Source of the DNA: CALCKW01 sp033852095
GTDB taxonomy: Bacteria; Pseudomonadota; Gammaproteobacteria; CALCKW01
NCBI GenBank assembly: GCA_033852095.1
Contig: JAWSVD010000097.1
Coordinates: forward strand, 7,748-71,747
Length of the DNA stretch: 64,000 nucleotides
Direction of reading: 5' to 3'
Below are positions 1 to 8,591 of this stretch, one piece after another (within the stretch, counting starts at the first letter, position 1; every line of letters begins with the position of its first letter). The notes under the pieces were generated by a model. That model was not told where the DNA came from. It saw only the letters and a list, made by a program, of their open reading frames with translations, and ran no database searches. The position numbers and the translations under genes were made by a program.

Positions 1-657
1 TTCAATGGCCGCCAGTGCCGCCGTCTCATCGCGCGAGCGCAGGGCGCTCAGCAGCTGTTTGTGCCGGTCTTCTACGACGATTTCCCCCACCCGTTCCGCG
101 GCCACGCGGTTGTAGGGGCCAAACTGCAGCCAGACACTCTCGATCATCGGCATGTACACCTGTTCGGGGTTCAGCTGATAGAGGTGGCTGTGAAACTGCT
201 GGTTGAGCACCACCAGCGCGCTGTAGTCTTGCGCCGTGATGGCGCTGTCCATCTGCAGGTCCAGCTCGGTCATGCGCTCTGTGTCGACTTCAGTCACGTA
301 GCGCATGGCGCGGCTGACCGCGAGCTGCTCCAGCGCGACACGGGTGTGGATCAGCTCCTGGTGTCGGCAGGCTGTCATCGGCGGGGTGATGATGCGCCGG
401 TTGCTCTGCGAGAGCAGGGCGCCCTCGGCACACAGTCTTTTTAGTGCTTCGCGTACCGGTGTGGGGCTCAGCGACATGGCCTCAGCCACTGCGCGGATGG
501 TGAGCGCCACACCGGGCGGCACACCGCCGACCATGATGGCGTAACGCAGCCGCAGGTAGGCGTATTCTTGCGCCGTATTGTGTGTTGACTCGCGCAGTTC
601 TGGCAGCTGCCAACGTCGCTCGGGTATCAGGGTTTTGTGATGCACATGAGTTCTCAT
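1..657 (-). CDS. GntR family transcriptional regulator with FCD domain (3' end beyond window)
   Basis: The minus-strand frame is open from an ATG at 657 to the left edge (219 codons, no stop seen), so the C-terminus is missing. Residues about 30-90 form a winged helix-turn-helix with the GntR signature SLSPTPVREALKRL; residues about 95 to the edge are helical and fit an FCD ligand domain (HTRVALEQLAVSRA, then LNQQFHSHLYQLN, whose histidines are typical metal ligands of this fold). It is transcribed divergently from a polyamine catabolic cluster with only 71 bases between the starts, so control of that cluster by a polyamine or a related metabolite is the likely role. The effector is inferred from position only. 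Confidence 0.85.
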   Translation of the reverse strand, partial: MRTHVHHKTLIPERRWQLPELRESTHNTAQEYAYLRLRYAIMVGGVPPGVALTIRAVAEAMSLSPTPVREALKRLCAEGALLSQSNRRIITPPMTACRHQELIHTRVALEQLAVSRAMRYVTEVDTERMTELDLQMDSAITAQDYSALVVLNQQFHSHLYQLNPEQVYMPMIESVWLQFGPYNRVAAERVGEIVVEDRHKQLLSALRSRDETAALAAIE

Positions 658-705
658 TGAAGATGCTGTTGAGCACTTTACAGCATTTGTGATACAGTTT
701 CTCAT

Positions 706-719
706 AATGTGATCACATT
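706..719. promoter_or_regulatory. 14-bp perfect palindrome, candidate operator of the divergent GntR regulator
   Basis: AATGTGATCACATT is its own reverse complement and ends 9 bases before the ATG of the first glutamine synthetase-like gene. A related half site (TTGTGAT) lies about 15 bases upstream at 687-693. A dimeric GntR protein bound here would cover the ribosome-binding region and could block the promoter. It is not a normal CRP site because the two TGTGA/TCACA arms have no spacer. Confidence 0.5.
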
Positions 720-728
720 GGCGAGTTC

Positions 729-2102
729 ATGAAAGCAGGCACTGAAACGGCGACAGACACTATCGGGCAATGGCTGCGGGACAATCCCGACATTGCGCGT
801 GTTCAAGTGGCTATTTGCGACCTCAATGGGGTCATGCGTGGCAAGCTCATCCCCCGCGCACAAGCTGAGAAGCTGGCTTCTGGAATTCGCATGCCCTTGT
901 CGGCCTTTGGTATCGATATCTGGGGGGAGGACGTTATCGGCAGTGAGCAGGTGTTTGAAACCGGCGACGGTGACGGCATCTGCGAATCCACCCAGCGTGG
1001 GCCGCTGCGCTTGCCGTGGTTGGACACGCCCACCGCTTTTATCCCGCTGTGGATGCTCAGCGAAGACGGTGAGGACACAACTGGCGACCCGCGGCGCGCC
1101 TTGGCCGCTGTCTGCGCCCGCTATGCACAAGCGGGCCTAAGGCCGGTGGTGGCCAGTGAGCTGGAGTTCTATCTGTTCAGCGCCGAGCTGGATTCGGCGG
1201 GGCAGCCGCAGCCGCCGTGTTCACCGCACAGCGGCAGGCCCAGCGTGGGTGGGGCCCTGTATTCGCTCGACGAACTCGACGCCTACGAGCACTTCATCAA
1301 AGATGTGTACGAATGCTGTGACGCGCAGGGCATAGCGGCGGACGCGGCCATCGCCGAGAACGGCAACGGCCAGTTTGAGATCAATCTCATGCACTGCGAT
1401 GATCCGCTGCGTGCGGCAGATGACACGGTGTTGTTCAAACGGCTTGTTAAGGGCTTGGCACGCAAGCACGGCTTTCTCGCCAGCTTCATGGCGAAGCCCT
1501 ACGGCAACCGCTCCGGCAGCGGCATGCACTTGCATTTCAGTGTGCTGGACGACAGTGGTGACAATGTTTTCGATGACGGCGGGGACGCGGGCACTGACAC
1601 GCTGCGTCAGGCGGTGGCCGGTTGTCTGGCAGCCGCTGCGCAGAGCACCCTGATCTTCGCGCCACACCAAAATTCCTACCGCCGTCTGCGGCCCAATACT
1701 CATGCGCCTATCACCATCGGTTGGGGTTATGAAAACCGCACAGCGCTGGTGCGCATACCGGGTGGGCCGGCCAAAGCTCGCCGTATCGAACACCGTGCAG
1801 CCGGCGCGGATACCAATCCCTATCTTGTGTTTGCAGCCGTGTTGGGTGCCGCGCTGGATGGTATAGAGCGGCGTTTGCCTTGCCCTGCGCCCACGCAGGG
1901 GGATGCTTATAACGCTGGCTTGGAGAGGCTGCCGATGTCGTGGCAAGAGGCGCTGGATGCCTTTGATGTGGGGGAATGTGTCGCGTCCATATTCAATGCC
2001 ACCGTCTGCCAAATGCTAGTAGCGTGTAAGACGCAAGAATTAGAAGGAATGGCTACACAAGTGAGTGATGTTGAAATTCGAAGTTATTTAGAAACTCTTT
2101 AA
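729..2102 (+). CDS. Gamma-glutamylpolyamine synthetase, glutamine synthetase family (copy 1)
   Basis: A 457-residue glutamine synthetase-family protein. It would join glutamate to the amino group of putrescine or another polyamine using ATP, the first step of the Puu pathway. Visible family motifs are VASELEFY (metal-binding Glu, about residue 142), NGNGQFEINL (about 211), SGSGMHLHFS (metal-binding His, about 268) and NRTALVRIPGG with catalytic Arg (about 336). No adenylylation-type C-terminal tyrosine region is evident, which fits PuuA-like rather than GlnA proteins. It lies directly upstream of the polyamine importer. A second, divergent copy lies at 7206. The preceding ribosome-binding sequence is weak. 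The exact amine substrate cannot be read from the sequence. Confidence 0.85.
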   Translation: MKAGTETATDTIGQWLRDNPDIARVQVAICDLNGVMRGKLIPRAQAEKLASGIRMPLSAFGIDIWGEDVIGSEQVFETGDGDGICESTQRGPLRLPWLDTPTAFIPLWMLSEDGEDTTGDPRRALAAVCARYAQAGLRPVVASELEFYLFSAELDSAGQPQPPCSPHSGRPSVGGALYSLDELDAYEHFIKDVYECCDAQGIAADAAIAENGNGQFEINLMHCDDPLRAADDTVLFKRLVKGLARKHGFLASFMAKPYGNRSGSGMHLHFSVLDDSGDNVFDDGGDAGTDTLRQAVAGCLAAAAQSTLIFAPHQNSYRRLRPNTHAPITIGWGYENRTALVRIPGGPAKARRIEHRAAGADTNPYLVFAAVLGAALDGIERRLPCPAPTQGDAYNAGLERLPMSWQEALDAFDVGECVASIFNATVCQMLVACKTQELEGMATQVSDVEIRSYLETL

Positions 2103-2168
2103 TCCGTGCGCAGTGGTGGCGCATCAGCGTCACGCTTAGAGACACAGGATCAATCCAGGGGAAGTGGC

Positions 2169-3254
2169 ATGAAAAAACTGATCATCTCGACCGTAAGTAT
2201 GCTCGTCGTATCGCCGTTTGCACAAGCGGCCGAGACACTCAATATTTACAACTGGTCCGACTACATCGCGGAGGATACGATCGCGTTGTTCGAGGCGCAG
2301 ACTGGCATTGACGTCAACTACGATGTCTACGATTCCAATGAAGTGCTCGAGGCCAAAATGCTCGCGGGCAGCAGTGGTTACGATCTGGTGGTGCCCACGT
2401 CAGATTTTTTGCAGCGACAGGTCGGTGCCGGCGCCTACCAAGAACTGGACACCTCGCTGTTGCCCAACCTCGTCAATATGGATGAGTCGCTGATGGCGAC
2501 CGCCGCCAACTACGATGAGGGCAATAAGCACTCGGTGATCTACATGTGGGGCACTACGGGCATTGGCTACAACGTCGAGGCAGTGGCTGAGCGTCTGGGC
2601 GAAGATGCGCCAGTGGACAGCTGGGACTTGGTGTTTAACCCCGATGTGGTTTCAAAGTTAGCAGATTGTGGCGTCAGCGTACTCGACGCGCCCACCGAAA
2701 TAATTCCCGCAGCGATGAACTACCTGGGCTTGGATCCGCGTTCCAAAAGCAAAAAGGACTTTGCCGCTGCGGAAGCGCTGTTGTCAGCTGTGCGACCACA
2801 CATACGTTATTTCCATTCCTCACAATACATCTCTGACCTTGCCAACGGGGACACCTGCGTGGCAGTGGGCTGGTCAGGGGATGTCTTTCAAGCACAGGCA
2901 CGTGCTGCTGAAGCGGAATCCGGGGTCGAGGTCGCCTACATCATTCCCAAAGAAGGGGCCCTGCAGTGGTTTGACATGATGGCAATCCCCGTGGACGCGC
3001 CTAACCCTGCGGCCGCGCACAAATTCATCAACTTCGTGATGGACGCTCAGATCACCGCTGATATCACCAACTACGTTTGGTACGGCAATGCCAACAAGGC
3101 CTCAATGCCTCTGGTGGATCCAGAGATTACGGCTGATCCGGCGATATTTCCGTCTGAGGAAGTGCAGGCGAAGCTGTGGGCAGGGCAGGTCTACAACGCT
3201 CGTCAAGACCGCGCGTTGACGCGCGCTTGGACCAAGGTGAAGACCGGGAAGTAA
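2169..3254 (+). CDS. Polyamine ABC transporter periplasmic binding protein (PotF/SpuD-like)
   Basis: A 361-residue solute-binding protein. The start at 2169 is chosen because it follows a clear AGGGGAAG ribosome site and gives a good Sec signal peptide (MKKLIISTVSMLVVSPFAQA). The mature protein begins with ETLNIYNWSDYI, the hallmark of spermidine/putrescine-binding proteins, and continues with the usual two-lobed fold (VWYGNANKAS near the end). It would deliver polyamine to the permeases encoded by the next genes. Length and order (binding protein, ATPase, two permeases) match potFGHI/spuDEFGH operons. Putrescine versus spermidine preference cannot be decided by eye. Confidence 0.92.
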   Translation: MKKLIISTVSMLVVSPFAQAAETLNIYNWSDYIAEDTIALFEAQTGIDVNYDVYDSNEVLEAKMLAGSSGYDLVVPTSDFLQRQVGAGAYQELDTSLLPNLVNMDESLMATAANYDEGNKHSVIYMWGTTGIGYNVEAVAERLGEDAPVDSWDLVFNPDVVSKLADCGVSVLDAPTEIIPAAMNYLGLDPRSKSKKDFAAAEALLSAVRPHIRYFHSSQYISDLANGDTCVAVGWSGDVFQAQARAAEAESGVEVAYIIPKEGALQWFDMMAIPVDAPNPAAAHKFINFVMDAQITADITNYVWYGNANKASMPLVDPEITADPAIFPSEEVQAKLWAGQVYNARQDRALTRAWTKVKTGK

Positions 3255-3319
3255 GTGTTGAGCTGAATATGTCGGTGGTGATTTAAGCCACCGATTTCTC
3301 GATTGAATGGAGAGCGGCC

Positions 3320-4462
3320 GTGACCCAAAAAGAGATATCCCCCTTTGATAGCCAGCCCTGGAAAGACCCTCAGGCTGAGCCCTTTATCCGTATACGCAAC
3401 ATTGCCAGGCACTACGGCGCGGTGAAAGCCGTGGATAACGTCGATCTAGACATTTACAAGGGCGAACTCTTTTGCCTCTTGGGCGGCTCTGGATCTGGTA
3501 AGACAACTCTGTTACGAATGTTGAGCGGTTTCGAAACCCCCACCGCTGGCATGTTAGAAATCGACGGCCAAGACATGTCCTCGGTGCCGCCGTATCAGCG
3601 CCCGGTGAACATGATGTTTCAGTCCTACGCGCTGTTTCCGCACATGAACGTGGCCAAGAATATAGGCTACGGCCTGGCTCGGGAGGGCATGCCCAAGGCG
3701 CAGATAAATCAACGCGTAGAGGAATTATTGGCGCTCATTCAACTGGAAGATCTGGGCGGGCGGCGGCCCAACCAGCTCTCCGGTGGGCAGCGACAGCGGG
3801 TGGCCCTGGCCAGAGCTCTGGCGAAGAAACCCAAAGTTCTGTTGTTGGACGAGCCCTTGGGCGCGCTCGACAAGAAACTGCGAGAAGAGACGCAGTTCGA
3901 GCTGATGAAAATTCAAGACGAGTTGGGCGTGACCTTTGTGGTGGTCACGCACGATCAAGAGGAGGCGATGACACTGGCCTCGCGTGTGGCGGTGATGGAT
4001 GCGGGCAAGTTGGTGCAGATAGACACGCCCCGCGATGTTTATGAATACCCCAAATCTCGTTTTGTGGCTGACTTTATAGGCAGTGTCAATCTCTTTGAAG
4101 GCCGTGTCAGTGCTGATGAAGAGAGCTACATGCGTTTTGACAGCCCCGAAGCTGGACTGGAGATACACGTGGGTCACGGGGTGAGCTGCTCACCGGGGCA
4201 GCGCATGTGGTATGCGCTGCGACCTGAGAAAATTCGCATCGATAAAAAGCGCCCCGATCAACCGCATAATGTGGTTGAGGGCACGGTGGAGGAGGTGGCT
4301 TACATGGGCAGCTCATCGGTCTATCGCATCAATCTCGACAGCGGCAAGCAGATAAAAGTCACCCAGCCCAATCTGGACCGCGCCACTGATGACCCGATCA
4401 GCTGGGATCAGCGCGTTTTTGTGAGCTGGGACAGTAGCGCAGGCGTGGTACTCGCGTCGTGA
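3320..4462 (+). CDS. potG: Polyamine ABC transporter ATP-binding protein
   Basis: A 380-residue ABC ATPase on the cytoplasmic side of the polyamine importer. It starts at GTG 3320, preceded by GGAG. Walker A is GGSGSGKTT (about residue 55), the signature is LSGGQRQRVALARAL, Walker B is VLLLDEPLGALD and the switch region is VVVTHDQEEA. The C-terminal 130 residues form a TOBE-type regulatory domain. The stop overlaps the start of the next permease (GTGA), showing tight coupling. Length and motifs are those of PotG/PotA. Confidence 0.95.
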   Translation: MTQKEISPFDSQPWKDPQAEPFIRIRNIARHYGAVKAVDNVDLDIYKGELFCLLGGSGSGKTTLLRMLSGFETPTAGMLEIDGQDMSSVPPYQRPVNMMFQSYALFPHMNVAKNIGYGLAREGMPKAQINQRVEELLALIQLEDLGGRRPNQLSGGQRQRVALARALAKKPKVLLLDEPLGALDKKLREETQFELMKIQDELGVTFVVVTHDQEEAMTLASRVAVMDAGKLVQIDTPRDVYEYPKSRFVADFIGSVNLFEGRVSADEESYMRFDSPEAGLEIHVGHGVSCSPGQRMWYALRPEKIRIDKKRPDQPHNVVEGTVEEVAYMGSSSVYRINLDSGKQIKVTQPNLDRATDDPISWDQRVFVSWDSSAGVVLAS

Positions 4463-5373
4463 AGCGCTTGAGTGGCTGGCTAAGGAATTGGATTCCCACC
4501 GGCAAGCAGCTGATCATCGCCATACCGATGTTGTGGTTGTTAGTTTTTTTCTTGATCCCTTTTGCCGTGGTGTTCAAGCTGTCTCTGTCGGAGGCCGCGA
4601 TTGCGCGCCCGCCGTATCTGCCGATTATCAGTTGGGATCCCGAGGGGTTTCTGACCTTTGTTCTGAACATCGGCAACTATTTTTATCTGATTGACGATGA
4701 TTTGTACATCAGTGCCTATTTGCAATCCATCCGTATTGCCGCTGTTTCCACGCTGCTCTGTCTGCTCGTGGCCTACCCCATGGCGCTGTGGATAGCACGG
4801 GCTGATCCTCGGCGCCGCAGTCTTCTGCTAATGCTGGTTATCTTGCCTTTCTGGACCTCATTCCTGTTGCGTGTCTACGCCTGGATCGGCATCTTGAAGG
4901 CCAACGGCCTGCTCAACAACAGCTTGCTCTGGCTGGGTGTGATTGATGAGCCACTGCAGATTATGCAGACCGACATCGCCGTCTACATCGGTGTGGTCTA
5001 TACCTATCTGCCCTTCATGATATTGCCCTTGTACACCAGTTTGGTGAAACAAGATGAGGCCTTGCTGGAGGCCTCAGCGGATTTGGGCGCGCGGCCGATC
5101 GCTGCGTTTTTCACCGTGACTTTTCCGCTGTCATTGCCCGGTGTCTACGCCGGTTGCCTGCTGGTGTTTATCCCCGTGGTCGGGGAATTTGTGATTCCCG
5201 CACTGTTGGGTGGCCCGGACACATTGATGATCGGCAAAGTGCTGTGGGGCGAGTTCTTTTCCAACCGTGATTGGCCCGTGGCATCCGCAGTGGCAACGGT
5301 GATGTTGATCGTATTGATGATTCCCATCATGTTGTTGCGCCGTGCGCAGCAGCTGGAAGGAGAGCAGACATGA
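4459..5373 (+). CDS. potH: Polyamine ABC transporter permease 1
   Basis: A 304-residue inner-membrane permease starting with GTG inside the stop of the ATPase gene. About six transmembrane segments are visible (for example residues 18-40, a long VSTLLCLLVAYPMALWIA stretch and a VMLIVLMIPIMLL stretch at the end). The cytoplasmic coupling loop (EAA loop) is EASADLGARPIAAFFTVTFPL. It pairs with PotI to form the polyamine channel. Confidence 0.94.
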   Translation: MKRLSGWLRNWIPTGKQLIIAIPMLWLLVFFLIPFAVVFKLSLSEAAIARPPYLPIISWDPEGFLTFVLNIGNYFYLIDDDLYISAYLQSIRIAAVSTLLCLLVAYPMALWIARADPRRRSLLLMLVILPFWTSFLLRVYAWIGILKANGLLNNSLLWLGVIDEPLQIMQTDIAVYIGVVYTYLPFMILPLYTSLVKQDEALLEASADLGARPIAAFFTVTFPLSLPGVYAGCLLVFIPVVGEFVIPALLGGPDTLMIGKVLWGEFFSNRDWPVASAVATVMLIVLMIPIMLLRRAQQLEGEQT

Positions 5374-6179
5374 AGCAGCGCGGGTCGTTTGTTGTGATGA
5401 TGGCTTTGGCCGGATTCGCTTTTCTCTACATCCCGATCATTTCGCTGATCGTCTACAGCTTCAACGAGTCGCGTTTGGTGACCGTCTGGAGTCGCTTCTC
5501 CACCAAGTGGTACGGCGAGCTGTTGAATGACCCGCAAATACTCAAGGCGGCATGGATCAGCTTTAAAGTCGGTGCGATCAGCGCCACGGCGGCCTTGCTG
5601 CTGGGCACTATCGCCGCGTTGGTACTGCAGCGCTTTGGCCGCTTCAGGGCGAAGACGCTGTTGACCGGCATGGTCTCGGCGCCGCTGGTGATGCCAGAAG
5701 TCATCACCGGTCTGTCCCTGTTGCTGTTGTTTGTCGCGATGGAGTCCGCCTTTGGCTGGCCGGCGGGGCGGGGCCTTACCACCATCATCATCGCGCACAC
5801 CACCTTTTGTATGGCTTTTGTGGCGGTGGTGATGCAAGCCCGGCTGGCGGAGATCGAGCTGGATCAGGAAGAGGCCGCAATGGATCTTGGCGCGACACCG
5901 CTGCGGGTGTTTTTTGATATCACTTTGCCGGCCATTGCGCCTGCGCTGATGTCGGGGTGGTTGTTGGCATTTACCCTGTCACTGGACGATCTGGTTATCG
6001 CCAGTTTTGTCTCTGGCCCAGGCGCGACAACCTTGCCCATGTTGATTTTTTCAAAGGTACGTCTGGGTGTTAGCCCGGACATCAATGCCTTGGCCTCGCT
6101 GATGATTCTCATCGTTGTGGTCGGGGTTTCACTGGCTGCCTGGATAGCGCATCGCAGCCGAATTCAGCGGGAGGACTGA
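5370..6179 (+). CDS. potI: Polyamine ABC transporter permease 2
   Basis: A 269-residue permease whose ATG overlaps the TGA of potH (ATGA). The open frame extends upstream, but MKQRGSFVVMMALAGFAFLY is the natural start, preceded by GGAAGGAG. Six transmembrane segments and an EAA loop (EEAAMDLGATPLRVFFDITLP) are visible. The conserved SFNESRLVTVWSRFSTKWY early segment is typical of PotI/PotC. Confidence 0.94.
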   Translation: MKQRGSFVVMMALAGFAFLYIPIISLIVYSFNESRLVTVWSRFSTKWYGELLNDPQILKAAWISFKVGAISATAALLLGTIAALVLQRFGRFRAKTLLTGMVSAPLVMPEVITGLSLLLLFVAMESAFGWPAGRGLTTIIIAHTTFCMAFVAVVMQARLAEIELDQEEAAMDLGATPLRVFFDITLPAIAPALMSGWLLAFTLSLDDLVIASFVSGPGATTLPMLIFSKVRLGVSPDINALASLMILIVVVGVSLAAWIAHRSRIQRED

Positions 6180-6182
6180 ACG

Positions 6183-7169
6183 GTGGAAATACAAACGGTG
6201 ATGAGGGCTGAAGGGGATAACGCTTTTCGCGCTGAAAAATTGCGCAGCAAAAAGCGAGAAATGACCTACGGCGGTGCCCTGAGTTTCCTGCGGCGCAAGT
6301 ACACGCGCGATCTTGAAGGCGCTGACATCGTGGTCAGCGGTATTCCCTTTGACTGTGCCAGCACCCACCGACCGGGCAGCCGTCTCGGCCCGGCTGCGAT
6401 TCGCGCGGCGTCGGTGCAATTGGCTGAACTGGATGCCTTCCCCTTCGGCTTCGACCCGGTCGAGCACCTGTCGATCATCGACTACGGGGATTGTTTCATT
6501 GACCCGCATCATCCGCAGACCGTGGCCCGCTGCATTGAAGAGCACGCGGCTCATATTGTCCAGAGTGGCGCGAAAATGCTCACCTTTGGCGGTGATCATT
6601 TTGTCAGCTACCCGCTGCTCAAGGCGCACGCTGAGCAGTACGGCCCGGTGGCACTGCTGCACGTCGACGCGCACTGCGATACCTGGGGTGACAGTGAGGG
6701 CGCCATGGATCACGGCACCATGTTCGCGCGTGCGGCGGTGGAGGGGATTATCGATGTGCAGCGCTCTACGCAGATTGGCTTGCGTACCTTTAACCACAGT
6801 GACTGTGGTTTTGAGATATTGACAGCACCCTGGATACATCGGCACGGCATTGATGCAGCGGTGGAGATTGCCTCGGCCCGAGCGGGCGACGCGCCGGTTT
6901 ATCTGTCTTTTGATATCGACGCGCTGGATCCTGCTTTTGCGCCTGGCACCGGCACGCCTGTCGCCGGGGGACTGGCCAGCTGGCAAGCGCTGGAGCTTAT
7001 TCGTGGGCTCGGCGATTTGAATTTTATCGGCATGGATTTAGTCGAGGTTTCGCCTCCTTTTGATCAGGCAGAAATCACCGCTCTGGCTGCTGCTTCAATC
7101 GCGCACACGTGGCTGTGTGTGATGGCCGAGAAGTCGGGTGCGCCAAGGCGAATTGTTGGGCGGTTATAG
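6183..7169 (+). CDS. speB: Agmatinase (ureohydrolase family)
   Basis: A 328-residue arginase-family hydrolase that would convert agmatine to putrescine and urea. The manganese-binding motifs are complete: FGGDHFVSYPLL, HVDAHCDTWGD and SFDIDALDPAFAPGTGTP. The GTG start at 6183 sits 8 bases after GGGAGG; a later ATG at 6201 is possible. It lies 3 bases after potI, so it belongs to the polyamine operon and would feed putrescine into the enzymes that follow. Guanidinobutyrase or another ureohydrolase substrate cannot be excluded, but the context favours agmatine. Confidence 0.88.
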   Translation: MEIQTVMRAEGDNAFRAEKLRSKKREMTYGGALSFLRRKYTRDLEGADIVVSGIPFDCASTHRPGSRLGPAAIRAASVQLAELDAFPFGFDPVEHLSIIDYGDCFIDPHHPQTVARCIEEHAAHIVQSGAKMLTFGGDHFVSYPLLKAHAEQYGPVALLHVDAHCDTWGDSEGAMDHGTMFARAAVEGIIDVQRSTQIGLRTFNHSDCGFEILTAPWIHRHGIDAAVEIASARAGDAPVYLSFDIDALDPAFAPGTGTPVAGGLASWQALELIRGLGDLNFIGMDLVEVSPPFDQAEITALAAASIAHTWLCVMAEKSGAPRRIVGRL

Positions 7170-7205
7170 AAGCCAAATGTACATAAAACAAGTTGGATGG
7201 AATGT

Positions 7206-8579
7206 ATGAGCAAAAGTGATGAAATGATCGAGCGTTTGCCCGCCGCATTTAGACAGTGGCTCGACGGCAGGCGACTGGACGAGGTGGAGTGCATTGTTTC
7301 TGATCTCGCGGGTATTGCCCGAGGGAAGGCCATGCCCGCGGCTAAGTTTGCTCGATCTGAGCAAATGTATTTGCCGATTTCGATTTTCTATCAGACGATC
7401 ACCGGTGATTACGCCGATTTAAATGACGTGATGGAATGGACCGAGGCAGATCTGGTGCTGGTGCCAGACTTTGAGGCTGCTACCGCCGTGCCCTGGACCG
7501 GGGACGTGACGCTGCAGGTCGTGCACGATATCTACACCAGCGACGGCGAGCCACTGGGCATGTCGCCGCGCAATGTGCTCAAACGCATTGTTAAGCTGTA
7601 CCACGATCAGGGCTGGAAACCCGTGGTGGCACCCGAGCTGGAGTTCTACCTGACAAAACCCAACGTTGACCCCAACTTGCCGGTGGAGCCGCCCATAGGG
7701 CGCACAGGGCGAAAAGGCGTGGGGCGCCAAGCGTATAGCATGAGTGCCGTGGATGAGTACGGACCAGTGATCGATGATATCTACGATTTTGCTGAGGCGC
7801 AGGGTTTTGAAATCGACACCATCATTCAGGAGGGCGGCGCGGGTCAGATCGAGATCAATCTGATGCACGGGGACCCTCTGGCGCTGGCCGATCAGGTGTT
7901 CTTTTACAAGCGCAGCATCCGTGAAGCCGCCCTGCGCAACGGGTGTTTTGCGACCTTTATGGCGAAACCCATGCAGGATGAGCCGGGCAGTGCGATGCAC
8001 ATCCACCAGAGCGTGGTTGACCTGAAGACCGGCGCCAATTTGTTCAGCGCTGAGAACGGCGAATCGACAGCCTTATTTGATGGCTTTCTCGCGGGTCAGC
8101 AGGATCACCTGCCGGCGGCAATCGCCGTGCTGGCACCCTACGTCAATTCCTATCGCCGTTTTGTTGTGGGTGGCTCCGCACCTATAAACCTAGAGTGGGG
8201 TGTGGACAACCGCTCGGCCGGGCTGCGGGTGCCGCTGGCACCGCCCAGTGCTAGGCGCGTTGAGAACCGTGTTGCCGGCATGGATTGCAACCCTTATCTG
8301 GCCATTGCAGCGAGTTTGGCCTGTGGTTATTTGGGCATGATGGCGGGCACTAAGCCGCGCGCCGCGGTGAAGGGAAATGCCTACGGCACCGCCGAGGCGC
8401 CCAACTTGCCACGGGACTTGCCCAGCGCTCTGGACTTGTTCGAAGCCGATCAGCAGGTGGCTGAATTATTGGGCCATGATTTTTGCAATCTCTACAAAAC
8501 GATCAAACGCTACGAAGTGGAAGAGTTTAACCATGTGATCAGTCCATGGGAACGTGACCACCTACTGCTCAACGTCTAA
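7206..8579 (+). CDS. puuA: Gamma-glutamylpolyamine synthetase, glutamine synthetase family (copy 2)
   Basis: A 457-residue glutamine synthetase-family enzyme. The start at ATG 7206 is preferred over ATG 7197 because GGATGGA precedes it at good spacing. Motifs are VAPELEFYLT, GGAGQIEINLMHGD, MAKPMQDEPGSAMHIHQSV (metal His) and NRSAGLRVP (catalytic Arg). It differs clearly from copy 1, for example GGSAPINLEWGVDN instead of NTHAPITIGWGYEN, so the two are ancient paralogues and not a recent duplication. It sits directly before an aminotransferase and the gamma-glutamylputrescine oxidase, so it is the better candidate for PuuA proper. Confidence 0.88.
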   Translation: MSKSDEMIERLPAAFRQWLDGRRLDEVECIVSDLAGIARGKAMPAAKFARSEQMYLPISIFYQTITGDYADLNDVMEWTEADLVLVPDFEAATAVPWTGDVTLQVVHDIYTSDGEPLGMSPRNVLKRIVKLYHDQGWKPVVAPELEFYLTKPNVDPNLPVEPPIGRTGRKGVGRQAYSMSAVDEYGPVIDDIYDFAEAQGFEIDTIIQEGGAGQIEINLMHGDPLALADQVFFYKRSIREAALRNGCFATFMAKPMQDEPGSAMHIHQSVVDLKTGANLFSAENGESTALFDGFLAGQQDHLPAAIAVLAPYVNSYRRFVVGGSAPINLEWGVDNRSAGLRVPLAPPSARRVENRVAGMDCNPYLAIAASLACGYLGMMAGTKPRAAVKGNAYGTAEAPNLPRDLPSALDLFEADQQVAELLGHDFCNLYKTIKRYEVEEFNHVISPWERDHLLLNV

Positions 8580-8591
8580 AGCGAGACAGAA

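Noticed and set aside
706..719. TGTGA/TCACA arms as a CRP site
   Set aside because: CRP sites need a 6-base spacer between the arms; here there is none. A GntR operator is more plausible.
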